Of a stretch of 64,000 bases of DNA, positions 31,281-42,251 are shown one piece after another; the first letter of the stretch is position 1; every line of letters starts with the position of its first letter. This stretch comes from Paulinella micropora (taxonomy: Eukaryota > Cercozoa > Imbricatea > Euglyphida): NCBI GenBank assembly GCA_009731375.1, contig BJOX01000171.1:125242-189241 (forward strand), written 5' to 3'. The notes below the pieces were generated by a model. That model was not told where the DNA came from. It ran no database searches and saw only the letters and a list, made by a program, of their open reading frames with translations. The translations under genes were made by a program, and so were the position numbers.

Positions 31281-32960
31281 TGATTGACTCAACCACCTCC
31301 CCGGTGTGATAATGAAGAAGAAACTGATGACAATTGCAATGTGTCGAAATCGGCGTGGTACCTGTCCATCCAAGTGGCACGTCTAGATCTCACTGCATTT
31401 ACAGCTGTGGAAAGGGCTGTGCGCCTGGCTGGAGTGCCTGAAGCCCCAGCCAGAGCCTGTCCCCCGCTGGCGTTTGACGTAGACTGCGTGTACACGCTTC
31501 CTGGCTCATCATCATTACTGGCCGGTCTGCATGCTTTCTACCTCTGCTTCTTCTCCCCTGGCTGCGCATGCGTGTGGAAATATTCCAGTCCTTCGTCGCT
31601 TGTTGGCTCCTGATGAAAGACGTCTTGGTGATCTGCTGATGGAAGAACTTTCAGCATCTGCTGAACCTCCTGGCTGCATGCTTGGCTGGGAGGGTTGCGA
31701 CACCTGGGATGTATCATCCCTGTGTGCATGCTCGCTGCAATCAAATCAAGGAAGGAGCAATCATGTTGGTTCAACTCAGATTCAACTGCAACAAACACAA
31801 GCAACGACCTTTTTGAATTCGGATCATCAACCAAGCAGTCCTCGATCGCAGCTTGCACAGTCTGCAACCATGCAACCTGGATTAGACGCCTGCAACGTAA
31901 CACGTTTTGATCGAACTTGTCAATCAAGCTTTGTGTCGCAGGGAAATCTAGTTGAAATGGAACTCTTACTTCCAACATGTCGTCAGCGGACGTCCAAGCA
32001 TTCGGGTCTCCGGTCGGGTACATGTAGCACTCATTGCTCACGCGTTCATCGCACGACACTTGCAGAAAGGCGTAGGCGTAGTAAACCTCCTGTCAGTCAA
32101 GATTAAGGGTCTGACCATCTGATTTAGACAGTTCTCTAGCCATCCCTCTGTTTTGTGTCACAAGCATTGTCTGCTCTACGTGTTTCACGTTGAAGCGTAA
32201 CGAATCACTACTCATGTGCCTGACCACCGCGCTCAGGTTCGCTTCACATTTTTCTTCGGAGAAAATCCTCGGGTCTGTACTGAACGCGGTCCAGACTGGA
32301 TGATTTGTCAGGCGCCAGTAATTAAGCTTCAACAAGTGCATGCACAGTACATGTGAGTACTCGTTAGCTCTGAAATGCAAGATAACGTGCAGTGCGCGAT
32401 GCAAGTAAGCGAGAATATGCATGGGCAAGTTTTCTCTGATCACACACCCCAAATCCTGTGCCTATCAAACAAGCATCATCAATTGGATGTTTGTTGTGTC
32501 ATCTGCACTACCTACCACAGGCATGAACCACTCCATCAAGTCCCTGATGCTAGCAGCACTCTTGCGAGCTTGTTCCGACACAGATTGATTCGTACAGAGT
32601 TGATGGAATTGGTTACTCACTCTAGGGTAAGCAAGCCAAAGGTAGCACATGGTGGTCGTGACAGTCTTAAGCTTGGGCTTGATTGTGAATTTTTTGTCAG
32701 GGAAGAGTTCGTGTCAGAGCGGGTCACAAATTGTCATCGAATAGGTTTTCCAGATCAACGTGCAAAGAAACTTGTGAACATGCCAGTGTCCGAGCGCTAC
32801 ACACATCCAAGGCTTGAGGTGTCTAAACTCGTTGCTAGTGTCGTACACTGCCTGCAGAGCAATCAACATTACAAGCTGTTTGCAACTTCATCCAGAAGTC
32901 ACGACCTTCATGATTCTTTTGTACACATTGGAATCTACTGTAAACAGCTCGTACTCTTCT
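31280..32960 (-). pseudogene. Diverged, inverted relative of the transposase-like gene
   Basis: Minus-strand translation aligns with the rightward gene at 28725-29990: 32650-32960 (LGHWHVHKFLC conserved; a TGA replaces a Trp codon before HELFP), 32465-32650 (MEWFMPV), 32093-32452 (GCVIREN, YLHRALHVILHFRANEYSHVL, FNVKHVEQTML) and 31538-32059 (RCRRLIQVAWLQTVQAAIEDCLVDD). The intron at about 32452-32510 (minus strand) is in the same position as 29064-29124 but lacks the AT palindrome. Where the younger copies have TAG this copy has a His codon, and their frameshift is absent here. It has its own lesions, so it is an old dead copy. Confidence 0.7.
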
Positions 32961-33284
32961 ACTGTTCTACTGTAGACAGATATAGTTCTACTGTTCTACT
33001 GTTCTTAGTGTTCCTACTAGTCCTAGTCAATGTGCTAGTGTTCTAGTAGTTATACAGTCACAAGTTATACAGTTATTCTATTAATAGTTATTAAACCATA
33101 TACTCTCCGCAAGTATATAGAACCGTGCCAACAATGGGTTTGGTCTAGTTGCTGTGATGATGAACACTAGCTCTACTAGCTCTAGTAGCTAGACTCTAAA
33201 GACTAGGAACAGATGAACTACGTATACTACTACTAAGTACTACTCAGTTGAAGTACTTGTACCAGTACAGTAGTATTAATATAT
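32961..33284. other. Low-complexity CTAG/TACTAG-rich sequence
   Basis: Dominated by variants of CTACTG, CTAGT and TACTAG. No coding sequence. Borders the left terminal inverted repeat of the next element. Confidence 0.6.
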
Positions 33285-33657
33285 AATCACTGAGGAACTA
33301 GTAATTTACTATACGAAATGGAATCTGTCAAACTTATTTCCACCCTACCAGTAATTTATCGCCTAAGGTGCACTGGAAAGTTTCCCTTTTTACAGAAGCA
33401 ATTTCCCTTTTTACCCATATCAACTCGTAACTTTCTCACTTTGACCGTACTACCAACGCTTCCATTTTAACGCAACCACATCCGTAACCACACAACCAAA
33501 CCAACCTAAACTAGTCTTGCAACACGACTTCCGTCTCACAACCTTCGTTGTGAGCATACCGCACAAACCTTGGCAACTAAGCACACACCAAAACCCTTTA
33601 CCCTTACCCTACCCTTACCCTCAAACTCAAACTTAAACTTGCACTTACTTAACCTTT
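33285..33657 (+). repeat. Left terminal inverted repeat of the GIY-YIG element
   Basis: Reverse complement of 41150-41534 with several substitutions and an ~12-bp length difference. Contains a stretch of TTACCC/CTTACCC units at 33593-33621 that looks telomere-like. Confidence 0.92.
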
Positions 33658-33718
33658 GGCAAAGGGGTGAGCACGGTCATTCGAGGTCTGGTAAACCCCT
33701 GTTATTAAATGACTATTC

Positions 33719-34707
33719 TTGAAAGTTACATCTGCATCCTTGTCCCTCCTCAGGTTCGGGATTCGACACGTCTGGCCTACCAGACCGCCTACGATGAGCA
33801 ATCATCGCAGAGACAAGCCCTCAAGAACTGGAGAAGACTCAAGCAACTACAACTCTGGGACCCAGTCTCAACGACACCGCGACTCCTACCGTCGAAGAAG
33901 TAGGTCAGCCTCCCCATACCACAGACGGAGATCCGAATCACCACACCGCACCTACCAGCAACGATCTAGCCAACAGTACAACAACAGACCTGATTACAAT
34001 CCACGTCGAGCACGTAGTCCTACTCGAAGCCTCCAAAGCTCACACTCGGGAAAAAGACGGTCACCATCCCCAAACACAACAAGACGCAATCGACCTGGCA
34101 ACTATGATCATGAGCAACGTNNNNNNNNNNGCAACGTCAACGTGGGGACAGACAGCAAGATCGACATCAATCGGCTTCGCATCAAAGCTCTAAGCATAGC
34201 TACGAACCTGACTCCACTCGCTCACCACAAAAACAAGAACAGAACACTACTCGCCCTCGTTCTCCCAACCCCTATCAAACGAGTATGGAAAAACTTAGAG
34301 CAGAAAAAGAACAAGAGAAGTTGCAGCAACAGAAGCAGCCAAGACAAAGAAACAAACAAGCAGTCCCACCCCTACACTTTGATCGGCTAATCACCCTAGA
34401 TGTGTGTCATACTACAATTCTCATGGAATTCACTAACGGGCAAGCTCGTGATTGGAAGTTCAATTTACTTTCCCGTAGTCAGAAAGTAGAACTTGGAGCA
34501 GAAGGCCAAGAGATGAAAGACGAACAACGAATCGATGCCTGGATAAACACCCCTCCCTCAAGAACCCCACGCCTACCACTCCTTATCCCTTTCTATGGCG
34601 GAGCACACCGCGCTTTCATTGAAACTCTCCTCTCGCAGATTGAAGACAAGTCGCCTAACCGGACGAAGCAAGAAGCACCAGAAATGGCTACTGGTCTTGG
34701 AAACTAG
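33719..34707 (+). pseudogene. ORF1 of the GIY-YIG element, RS-rich N-terminal part
   Basis: From about 33790 the frame encodes an Arg/Ser-rich domain (YRRRSRSASPYHRRRSESP and similar repeats, to about 34115), like the RS domains of splicing factors, so nucleic-acid or protein binding is likely. A 10-N gap (34121-34130) interrupts it. Coding continues in another frame at 34285-34707 with a charged coiled-coil-like start (KLRAEKEQEKLQQQK) and an ordered region (LITLDVCHTTILMEFTNGQ). No named domain. Confidence 0.5.
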
Positions 34708-34806
34708 CTGCACATATATACAATTGTCTGACAGTACGTCGCTCATACGTCCACTGAAAGGGAACCGGGAACCAAGGAAGGTGAGGCCCTATCTGCAACT
34801 GAAATC

Positions 34807-36491
34807 ATGCACCACTCCTACTTCTCCAAAATCTCAAGCCTCTGGTTCGAAACAATGAGGAAATCTGTCGAGCAACAACGCAACCACTGGCGAATGGGAA
34901 ACGCACTCAACGACTGCCTCGCCAATGCACTCCTCTCTATGCTCGACTACATTCACTCACACTACGACGACGACGCCAAATGCATCCTCCAAAACTATCG
35001 CCAGATCCCTCTCAACCCCATGGCACAACGAAAACAACAGCAAGCGAATGAACCTGAATGCCCAACCACAATCGAACGGAAACCTGCACCAGTTGTACTA
35101 AGACGCAAGCAGACCATCACCAAGTCTGAAACGGAGGAACAAGTCAAGAAAGCGAAAATAGACTCTACCACCGATCAATCTGCGTCTACTACGAAGAAAC
35201 CACATCTGGACAATTCCTCTGGAGGCAAACAAGAAGCAAAGTCGCAACAAACGAAGAAGGCCCTGACCCTGGACGACGAAGAATTTCAAAATAGCTTCTC
35301 CTCAGGGAACACTATCCCAAAACCTAAACTACCGCACTCATAACTACTTTACAACCAGCCCTCATTATCAAACTACCACAAATAACTCTTTCTTGTCCTT
35401 TGACAGTAGCTCGCGCTCACCCACCCCCCAGAATACTCAACCGCCCAAACTACCGACATCAGACGCAGAAGTGCCAACGGAGGAAACAGGAAGCATGGCT
35501 TTGGAAGAAGAGGAAGTCTATGAGAATCACTCTCCGGTCCCCCATACTCGCTTACGCAACCCCCATGCCCTACTAGTCCCACCCAAACCACTACCTCTGA
35601 CAAAGATCTCAGCTTACTATACTACTAATGACCCCCTTAGCGATGATGACCCAGAGGAAAGAGGAAATGATGCTTTACTATTCCGTGCGCTAGGCCATGA
35701 CCCAAGACCAACCCACCTCCAGCTCTCTCGCAAGCAAGCACGGCTCCAAGCGAGGCCTATACCCAATCCAGTTGATCTCTCTAGCTTACCTGTACCCCGA
35801 CCTGTAGCTCGGCGTCAGGCGAATGCAGCATCAACTACAGCAAACGTGGCAAGCTCGGCATCATCATCATTGTCCTCAACTAACTGCCCCGCCCTCTACG
35901 AACGTGAACAAAACTAACTAGCCATTTGGCACCGATGAGCAACAACAAGCTTTCCTGACTTTCCTAGCCAACATGCCTGCTATCACCAACCTTCTCACTC
36001 AAGCGCGAGAGGTAGTAGCAGCGTCACATTCCAACTCTGTAGCTAACAGCAATCCCTCCAATACCACTGCAGCTAACACAACTCCCGCAGGACCCACTAC
36101 AACGCCTGTTTCGTCTGTAGTGAGATGTGATTCCCGTGTCACACCCCTTCGTCAGACCACTTCGGAAGATGTCACCGGCAGCAGCAGCAGCAGCAGTTCC
36201 TCATCGAAGACGCAGGAGACAGCATCCCCAGCGAACGAGACCGACGACCTGGCCAAGTCCAAGGATGTCCCTGAGGAGTCGACAAAGCAACAGCAACAGA
36301 CTCCCCCCGCACCTGCCGACGACAACCCTGATGGAGATATCCCACCGATGGCAGAGCAAAACGTAGTCAGCCTCAGCATCCAATCGATGCCAACAAGAGC
36401 AATCCCACGCATCTGGTCGAAGAGAAGGAAAACACTGAAGAACTGGAACAGAAGGAAAAGAAAGATCCAGAACAACAGACTGAACAGCTGA
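34807..36491 (+). pseudogene. ORF1 of the GIY-YIG element, C-terminal segments
   Basis: Three plus-strand frames in series: 34807-35343 (helical, then Lys/Glu-rich), 35393-35917 (Pro/Ser-rich, acidic patch) and 35973-36491 (Ser/Thr/Ala-rich low complexity). They change frame at about 35350 and 35930. No domain recognised. Their position before the nuclease-RT ORF suggests a broken Gag-like or RNA-binding protein. Confidence 0.4.
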
Positions 36492-36850
36492 AATCTGCCT
36501 CCAAGGACGCGACCCCGGCCCAAGCCGCTCTCTGTCCCACACTACGCTCAAGCAGAAGACCATCAGGCAAGAGAGAGAAAAACACGAAGAAGACAGCCTA
36601 GGAATGTCTGGTGTGTTTTCGCTGGATCGAGGAATCTCTACGCACTCTCCGCAAACTCAATAACAGAGTACGTAACCTAGTTGAACTATCTGGATGGATC
36701 TCCGCTGAGCACCAGCAGCACTCCACAACGATATCCACTAACTTCGCAATCGCTTGACGACTACTTCGACTGCTCAGCACACAGCTCCTGAACTCAAGAC
36801 TAGCCCTAACTCAATCAAAAAGAATAAAATGGTCGGCGTATACACCCCTC

Positions 36851-37555
36851 ATGAAAACAACATACTATATGCTAGTCGCAGCCCTGATATTCAACAACAC
36901 TGACCCTGCCCTCCGTCGCTTTAAACCGATGCTCTGCCTACTGCAACGACAAAATAGAGCCGCATTTCCATTTGACATCCCTAACCCTGGCCGCATGCAA
37001 GTTATCTATGGTATCGTGGCACCCGGAACTACACACAGCTACATTGGTGAATCCTTCCAATGGGAAAAGAGGATGAAATCTGAACTAACAGGAATGCGCA
37101 ACTTCAGCGACTCACGACACTGCGACCCAGGACAGACACGCTTGCTTGCTTTTGGCCATAAACTAGGAATGCACCGTTTTACATCAATACCCCTACTCCT
37201 AATGGGGACACTACCAAACTCGGAAACCAAAATGGAACAGAGCTCGGCACGAACCAATCGACGACACATGGAAGCGAAGTTCATCGCCTGGCTGAAACCG
37301 ACCCTAAACATAAAACGCAGAGCTTATCCCTCAATCACCTTTCGACACACGGACCTCCCAAAACCATTCTCCCGCAACCGTACGGTTTTCCCGCATGAAG
37401 TTTGCCGCTACGACAAACCGCACAGATGCAACATGCAATGTAGAAGCCTGACCAACGCCCAGCGACATACCAGCAACCTTACCTACTGGGGAGCCACTCC
37501 AACACAAGGCCCCTCTCTAATATATACGTCACTCAATCTCTTCCATCTGCGATGA
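36851..37555 (+). pseudogene. GIY-YIG endonuclease domain, N-terminal to RT
   Basis: QVIYGIVAPGTTHSYIGES gives the YGI and YIG strands of the family; the following basic residues (WEKRMKSEL), a conserved His (GHKLGMHRF) and the metal-binding Glu in RRHMEAKFIAWLKPTLN complete the fold at about residues 50-155. Predicted role is nicking of target DNA for insertion. The frame reaches TGA 37553-37555 and resumes in the same frame at 37556-38419, where a CTCK motif lies near 38215. Confidence 0.7.
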
Positions 37556-38419
37556 CCTCGATCCGGGCACTGTATTCCGTCTCAGAAAACACGGAAATGG
37601 CTCTGGACTAAACGAATGGACTATACCTCGAGATTCTATGGAACCTCCAAAATCTATGAAGTTTCTCAGATTTCCCCATACCAACCATATGTACTGCTAC
37701 GCTCAACTGCCGCCCTCCGCTTCTTGGCAAAACCCGAAACCTCTTGCCTACTCCGACTTTCCAACTCGGGAGCCATTCTGGAGCAAACAAGTGACCTACG
37801 TGTTGAACTCGCCTACCATCCCCAACGCTGGATCAAACACATAAGGCAAGCAACAGCCTACCAGGCACTACGAGTATGGCAACAAGCGCAAAGTATCGAG
37901 AATCACCGCACAAAACTCTATGCTTGCAACGTACTCTCCCATCACCTAAGGAAGAAGCATCCCCTCATCCTATCCAACAAAACCTTTACCATGCAGATGA
38001 ACGACAGAATGTGCATTAACAGAAGATCTCTGAGAGCCATACAAGAGCAAATTCTACACGTCTTTCTCTCCGATAGAAATATCAGGAAGACTACTCTCTC
38101 CCTATGCAAGATCAGCTACAAACGACCGGGCTCAATCGCATCAAGACTCATCAATGCCCCACGGCACCTTGCCAAGTTCAAACTCCGACCACACACCATG
38201 AGACGACCAGCTTGCACCTGCAAAACTTGGCCGAAACGCTTATTTTCATCACATTCCATTCCGACTAGCAACGGCACAAGGAGTCATAGGACGTGTTGGC
38301 AAACTAAGTGCAGCTACGATACCACACCCAACACCGGGCTTCATTCTCAAGTCTCTCCTGGGCTCCACCATCTCCTTTGTAAAAAGAATCCAAACGGCCC
38401 TACGCCTACCGACAATTAA
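37556..38419 (+). pseudogene. Linker between GIY-YIG nuclease and RT
   Basis: Same frame as the nuclease. Basic, helical sequence with ACTCKTWPKRLF near its end. No known domain, but continuity of frame after one stop shows it belongs to the same polyprotein. The RT follows in another frame, so a frameshift lies between 38300 and 38520. Confidence 0.5.
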
Positions 38420-38513
38420 CTTCGAACATAAACAAACGCAATCAAATGCAAAACTAGACACATCAGATGACGATAAACTCGACTGCAAAGCCTGGATCAA
38501 TCTACTCTACGCC

Positions 38514-39674
38514 ATGGCTGAAGCACTACCCCATCGCAACAAACACCTACTCAGTCGTCTTATCGATATCTATAAAAACCTCAGCGAAACCTGCCCAAAA
38601 CCACCACCGAACTCCGTTTCTGAGAAAGATATCATGTTGGTCCAAGTATATCTATCCCGCATGGTGGTCCAAGCACTAGACAAGAACAACAATCAACTAT
38701 GGGCCGAATGCCCGGTCCTCACTTGGGAACGCATACAGAAAGAAGTAATCAAGGCGCCTTCGTTCATGCCTGTGTCAACGAATCGCAAAGAACTACTGCA
38801 CGCCTACCGCACTGATTTCCAACAACACAACCTTCAACGCTTCGGATCCCTTAGAACTCGAAAAATAGCAATCCACTCCACAATTCTCTTACCGAAAAAC
38901 AAAGACCCTGTTAACAAAACCAGACTTATCTGCAATCAAGCCCATTCACCATGGCGCTCAATCCTACGCAGGGTTGGCAAAGTCCTAAGTTTCCTAACCC
39001 TTGAACTCTCTCGTCGTGTCCGCACCTTCAACCTCAACGGACTAGATCGAATCCGATCCCATCTCTATCGTGCATACATTGTCAAGACTTTCTCGAACCT
39101 CAATGCCACAGAGGACTCGAAACGAACTGTTAGAGTTTTCCAATTTGACGTCAAGCAAATGTTCACATGGCTGGCCCAATCCAGCACGATGCAATCTCTA
39201 CGCTTTGCCCTTGCGTACATCAGCTTCCAACCCCCGCAAAGTCGAAACTGGAAACCCGTCGTCTACATCTCCAAAACCCGCAAGGAGAATGGAAAGTATG
39301 ATATCGGATGGAATCGAAGCTACGCTCCGCATTACTATTTCGCCTTCGCCTTTGACGACATCATCAACATTGTGTCCCTCGACTTTGCCCACTCTCACTT
39401 TACTCTTGGAGACGCTGTCATTGTCCAAAAAGACGGATGCCCGATTGGCGGATACCTCTCCTCACCCCTGGCACAAATGAAATGCATGTGCGATGAAGCA
39501 GTTCTTATTCGCACCCTTCTAAGCACATCCTTCGCAAAACAAATCTATGGCATACGCCAAATCGACGACCTCCTACTACTCGTACTTGCCAATTGGAACA
39601 ACGAACTAGAAGCCAATGAAGCCCACAAACTACTGCAAACAATACGTGACTCTGGCATATTGTTATGGATATGA
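38514..39674 (+). pseudogene. Penelope-like reverse transcriptase
   Basis: 386 codons. ILLPKNKDPVNKTRLICN and FQFDVKQMFTWL (first catalytic Asp) precede VQKDGCPIGGYLSSPLAQ, the Gly-x-x-Gly block before the active site, and IYGIRQIDDLLLL, the catalytic Asp pair. Order and spacing fit Penelope-type RTs better than LINE or LTR types. After the TGA at 39672-39674 some coding-like sequence remains to about 39760. Confidence 0.75.
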
Positions 39675-40948
39675 GGGGCTGCGAGAGGGAAATGGTACTG
39701 GTTCGCAGGGTCAGCTGAGGATGCTGGCCATCCCGTGGGTCCCGTCATGTCCAAACTAGCCTAAGGGACCGAGATGACAGGGATCATGGTTCGGGTCAAA
39801 GTCAATGCGCCCCCAGCGTCTCTCCATGGGGACTGTGGGATAGGTGCAGCATTTTTGGCATCACGACCGAATATATCGGCACGATTCGGCTGTGTGTGGG
39901 ATAGAACGAACCTACCGAGTGCGAAGTGGGTAAGGACTCCTTGGTGAGCCACAATAAGAGCACTGCTGTGAAATCCTTTCCCTGACCCTAGGTGACCTGT
40001 TGGATATAGGTGGGTAAGGAGGGAGTGAAGTGTGGAGGTAGGAGAGTGATTTGTTGCTTGAAATTTTCGACGAAGTTGGAATCGCCAAAAATGAACAAAT
40101 GAAACGTCTGGTTGACGTCACTCTATCTCCTTTTGTCTTGGCCTATATTCCCACTAACTAGCTTCCCTACCCCCTGCAAATTGGCTGCAATGGAGGGGCT
40201 GAGTATGAGCTAGTTTGCACAATCAGACTTTGGTGCACAGCACTCGTTTTCTGTTTTCTGTCTTTCTATGTCTGCTCTCTACTCCCTTGTGCACTTTGGA
40301 TGCTTGGAAGTGGGCACGAAATGACAGAACAAGTGAGTGTTGTTGTTGGAAGACAAATTGATTGTCTGTGCAGTCTGTTTCGGATGATGGATAGAGGATA
40401 TGACGTGGTTTGTAGGTGTGTGTGTAGGAGTTCGTTACTGTCGTATACGTTTGCTCCCCTTGCCACCCAACCACCTACACTCTACCCTTCTCTCCTATCT
40501 CTCTGTTATGTCCTCACACTATATACGATTGGTTGTATTGTGCGGGAGGAGGAGATAGTGGGTGGGTGTGTATAGGTGTCAACAGGGATTGAGTCGTACG
40601 TGTCTGTTTGCCACACGTTCTAGCCTTTATAATTGGCAGAAGTGAGCAAATAGGAACAGAACACACACGTCCTCCCCTCCCCATATTCCTCTATCTATCT
40701 TGTGCAATGGATCCTCTCTCCTTATTTATACGTTGCAAAGAATAGGGATAGCGAAGTATCAAACTTGGCGTAAAAGGAAAACAGGTATGGGACTCCAAGT
40801 TTGCCGGTTCGATGTCAAAAAAATATATTTATTGATGCCTATCCTTTTACTCAACCAAATTCAATAACTTCGCCAGTAACCCAATCTTCTTCACTTATAT
40901 AAATAAAGATCAAAGATGGTGGGAAAATGTGGGAGACTAGCGAAGCCC
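39675..40948. other. 3' non-coding region of the GIY-YIG element
   Basis: No convincing gene. Several pyrimidine-rich and GT-rich runs. Ends at the dispersed ~190-bp repeat. Confidence 0.5.
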
Positions 40949-41149
40949 AAAAACAACCAAGGCAAACACCGGCCAGTTCCCGTTGTCCGGTCTAACGATA
41001 ATATATTCTGACCTAAAAAGGATAACGGACCTTTTTAGTAATATTATCATTATCCGGTTAGATGGTATTAATAGGAACAATCTCTTATTGTGTCTGGACC
41101 GACACGGGGTATTAACAAAGTAGCACATATTTACCTATCTGCGCCTACA
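40949..41149 (+). repeat. ~190-bp dispersed hairpin repeat, uninterrupted copy
   Basis: Homologous to 6367-6558 plus 13745-13758. It shows the pre-insertion site CTATCTGCGCCTACAA for the copia element. It abuts the inner edge of the right terminal inverted repeat. Confidence 0.85.
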
Positions 41150-41534
41150 AAAGGTTAAGTAAGTGCAAGTTTAAGTTTGAGTTTGAGGGTAAGGGTAAGG
41201 TAAGGGTAAAGGGTTTTGGTGTGTGCTTAGTTGCCAAGGTTTGTGCGGTATGCTCAGTGGCAACGAAGGTTGTGAGACGGAAGTCGTGTTGCAAGACTAG
41301 TTTAGGTTGGTTTGGTTGTGTGGTTACGGATGTGGTTGCGTTAAAATGGAAGCGTTGGTAGTAGGTCAAAGTGAGAAAATTACGAGTTGATATGGGTAAA
41401 AAGGGAAATTGCTTCTGTGACTAGTAAAAAGTGAAAAATTTTCCAGTGCACCTTGGGCGATAAATTACTGGTAGGGTGGAAATAAGTTTGACAGATTCCA
41501 TTTCGTATAGTAAATTACTAGTTCCTCAGTGATT
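41150..41534 (-). repeat. Right terminal inverted repeat of the GIY-YIG element
   Basis: Reverse complement of 33285-33657. Contains the GGGTAA-type stretch at about 41185-41210. Confidence 0.92.
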
Positions 41535-41690
41535 TTATTAGTTCCCCCGGTTAGTCAAGCCGGGAGCCTGTGGGGAATGAGAAGAATAGGATAAAGATGA
41601 GGGTGGTATGTTTGAGGTGTGTTAGTTACTTTCGGATTTGTAGAAAGGTTAATGGGGCTAGTGCGTGGTCCTGTAGCTTTGCTAGTGGGG

Positions 41691-42251
41691 TCACCATGAA
41701 TCAGTGGCTTGTGGAAAGGAATTGCATAGGAACTGCCATTGTTCGGCGTATGTCTGTAAGTGCCCTACATTGGTTGGTAAATGAGCGAAGGTGCGTATGA
41801 TGATGGCCAGGTCCCGCCATTCGTCAGGGCAAAGGAAGTATATTTGATCAAGGGCGGCTTTCCAGACAGAGCTCGGGTAGGGAATCTCCACCATAAGTTG
41901 TAGTAGATCTTGGGAAGTGGTTTGGCGTGCGAAGTTGGCTAGCATTCCGACCAGGGTGCCATGGAGTATCGTACGGTTGATATAATGGGAGTAGGGTGGA
42001 AGGCGTGGTATTGGTTGCTGGTTGTGGGTCATCATATCCTTCCAGTTCTTGAAGAGTGGTCGAATATTGAAGCCTCGAGTTGGGTCCTGGTGTAGTTGGA
42101 TCGATACCCCTGCGAAATCCACAATGAAGGTAGCATCTTTCTGCGTTGGAGTATTCTCTTCCAGTTCAAGGCCCCCAGTATAGGCGTGGGGTTGTGATGG
42201 GGATGCGATAGTTGTGTATGGGGACATCAACCATTGGACCAGAGCAACCAT
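41691..42251 (-). CDS. Coding-like frame opposite to the gypsy Gag, unknown product
   Basis: From the ATG at 42251 to the stop near 41691. It starts MVALVQWLMSPYTTIASPSQ and looks protein-like (WKAALDQIYFLCPDEWRDLAIIIRTFAHLP). The same frame stays open upstream to 42530, but that part is antisense to Gag. Its start codon overlaps the plus-strand Gag start in a single CCATGG at 42248-42253. May be the N-terminal Gag inverted by a rearrangement, or an independent fragment. Confidence 0.35.
   Translation of the reverse strand: MVALVQWLMSPYTTIASPSQPHAYTGGLELEENTPTQKDATFIVDFAGVSIQLHQDPTRGFNIRPLFKNWKDMMTHNQQPIPRLPPYSHYINRTILHGTLVGMLANFARQTTSQDLLQLMVEIPYPSSVWKAALDQIYFLCPDEWRDLAIIIRTFAHLPTNVGHLQTYAEQWQFLCNSFPQATDSW

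Larger units (their letters stand above)
33285..41534 (+). mobile_element. GIY-YIG/reverse transcriptase retroelement with long terminal inverted repeats
   Basis: 8.25 kb. Bounded by inverted repeats 33285-33657 and 41150-41534. Plus-strand coding: RS-rich ORF1 region (33719-36500), then an ORF with an N-terminal GIY-YIG nuclease (36851-37555), a linker, and an RT (38514-39674). RT motifs are of Penelope type. Penelope-like elements carry an RT with GIY-YIG and often have long repeats at the ends in inverted or direct order; most have the nuclease at the C-terminus, and an N-terminal position defines a permuted clade. Decayed by in-frame stops (37553-37555, 39672-39674) and frame changes. Confidence 0.7.

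Noticed and set aside
39750-39830. tRNA-like B-box (GGTTCGGGTC)
   Set aside because: No matching A-box or cloverleaf could be built around it.
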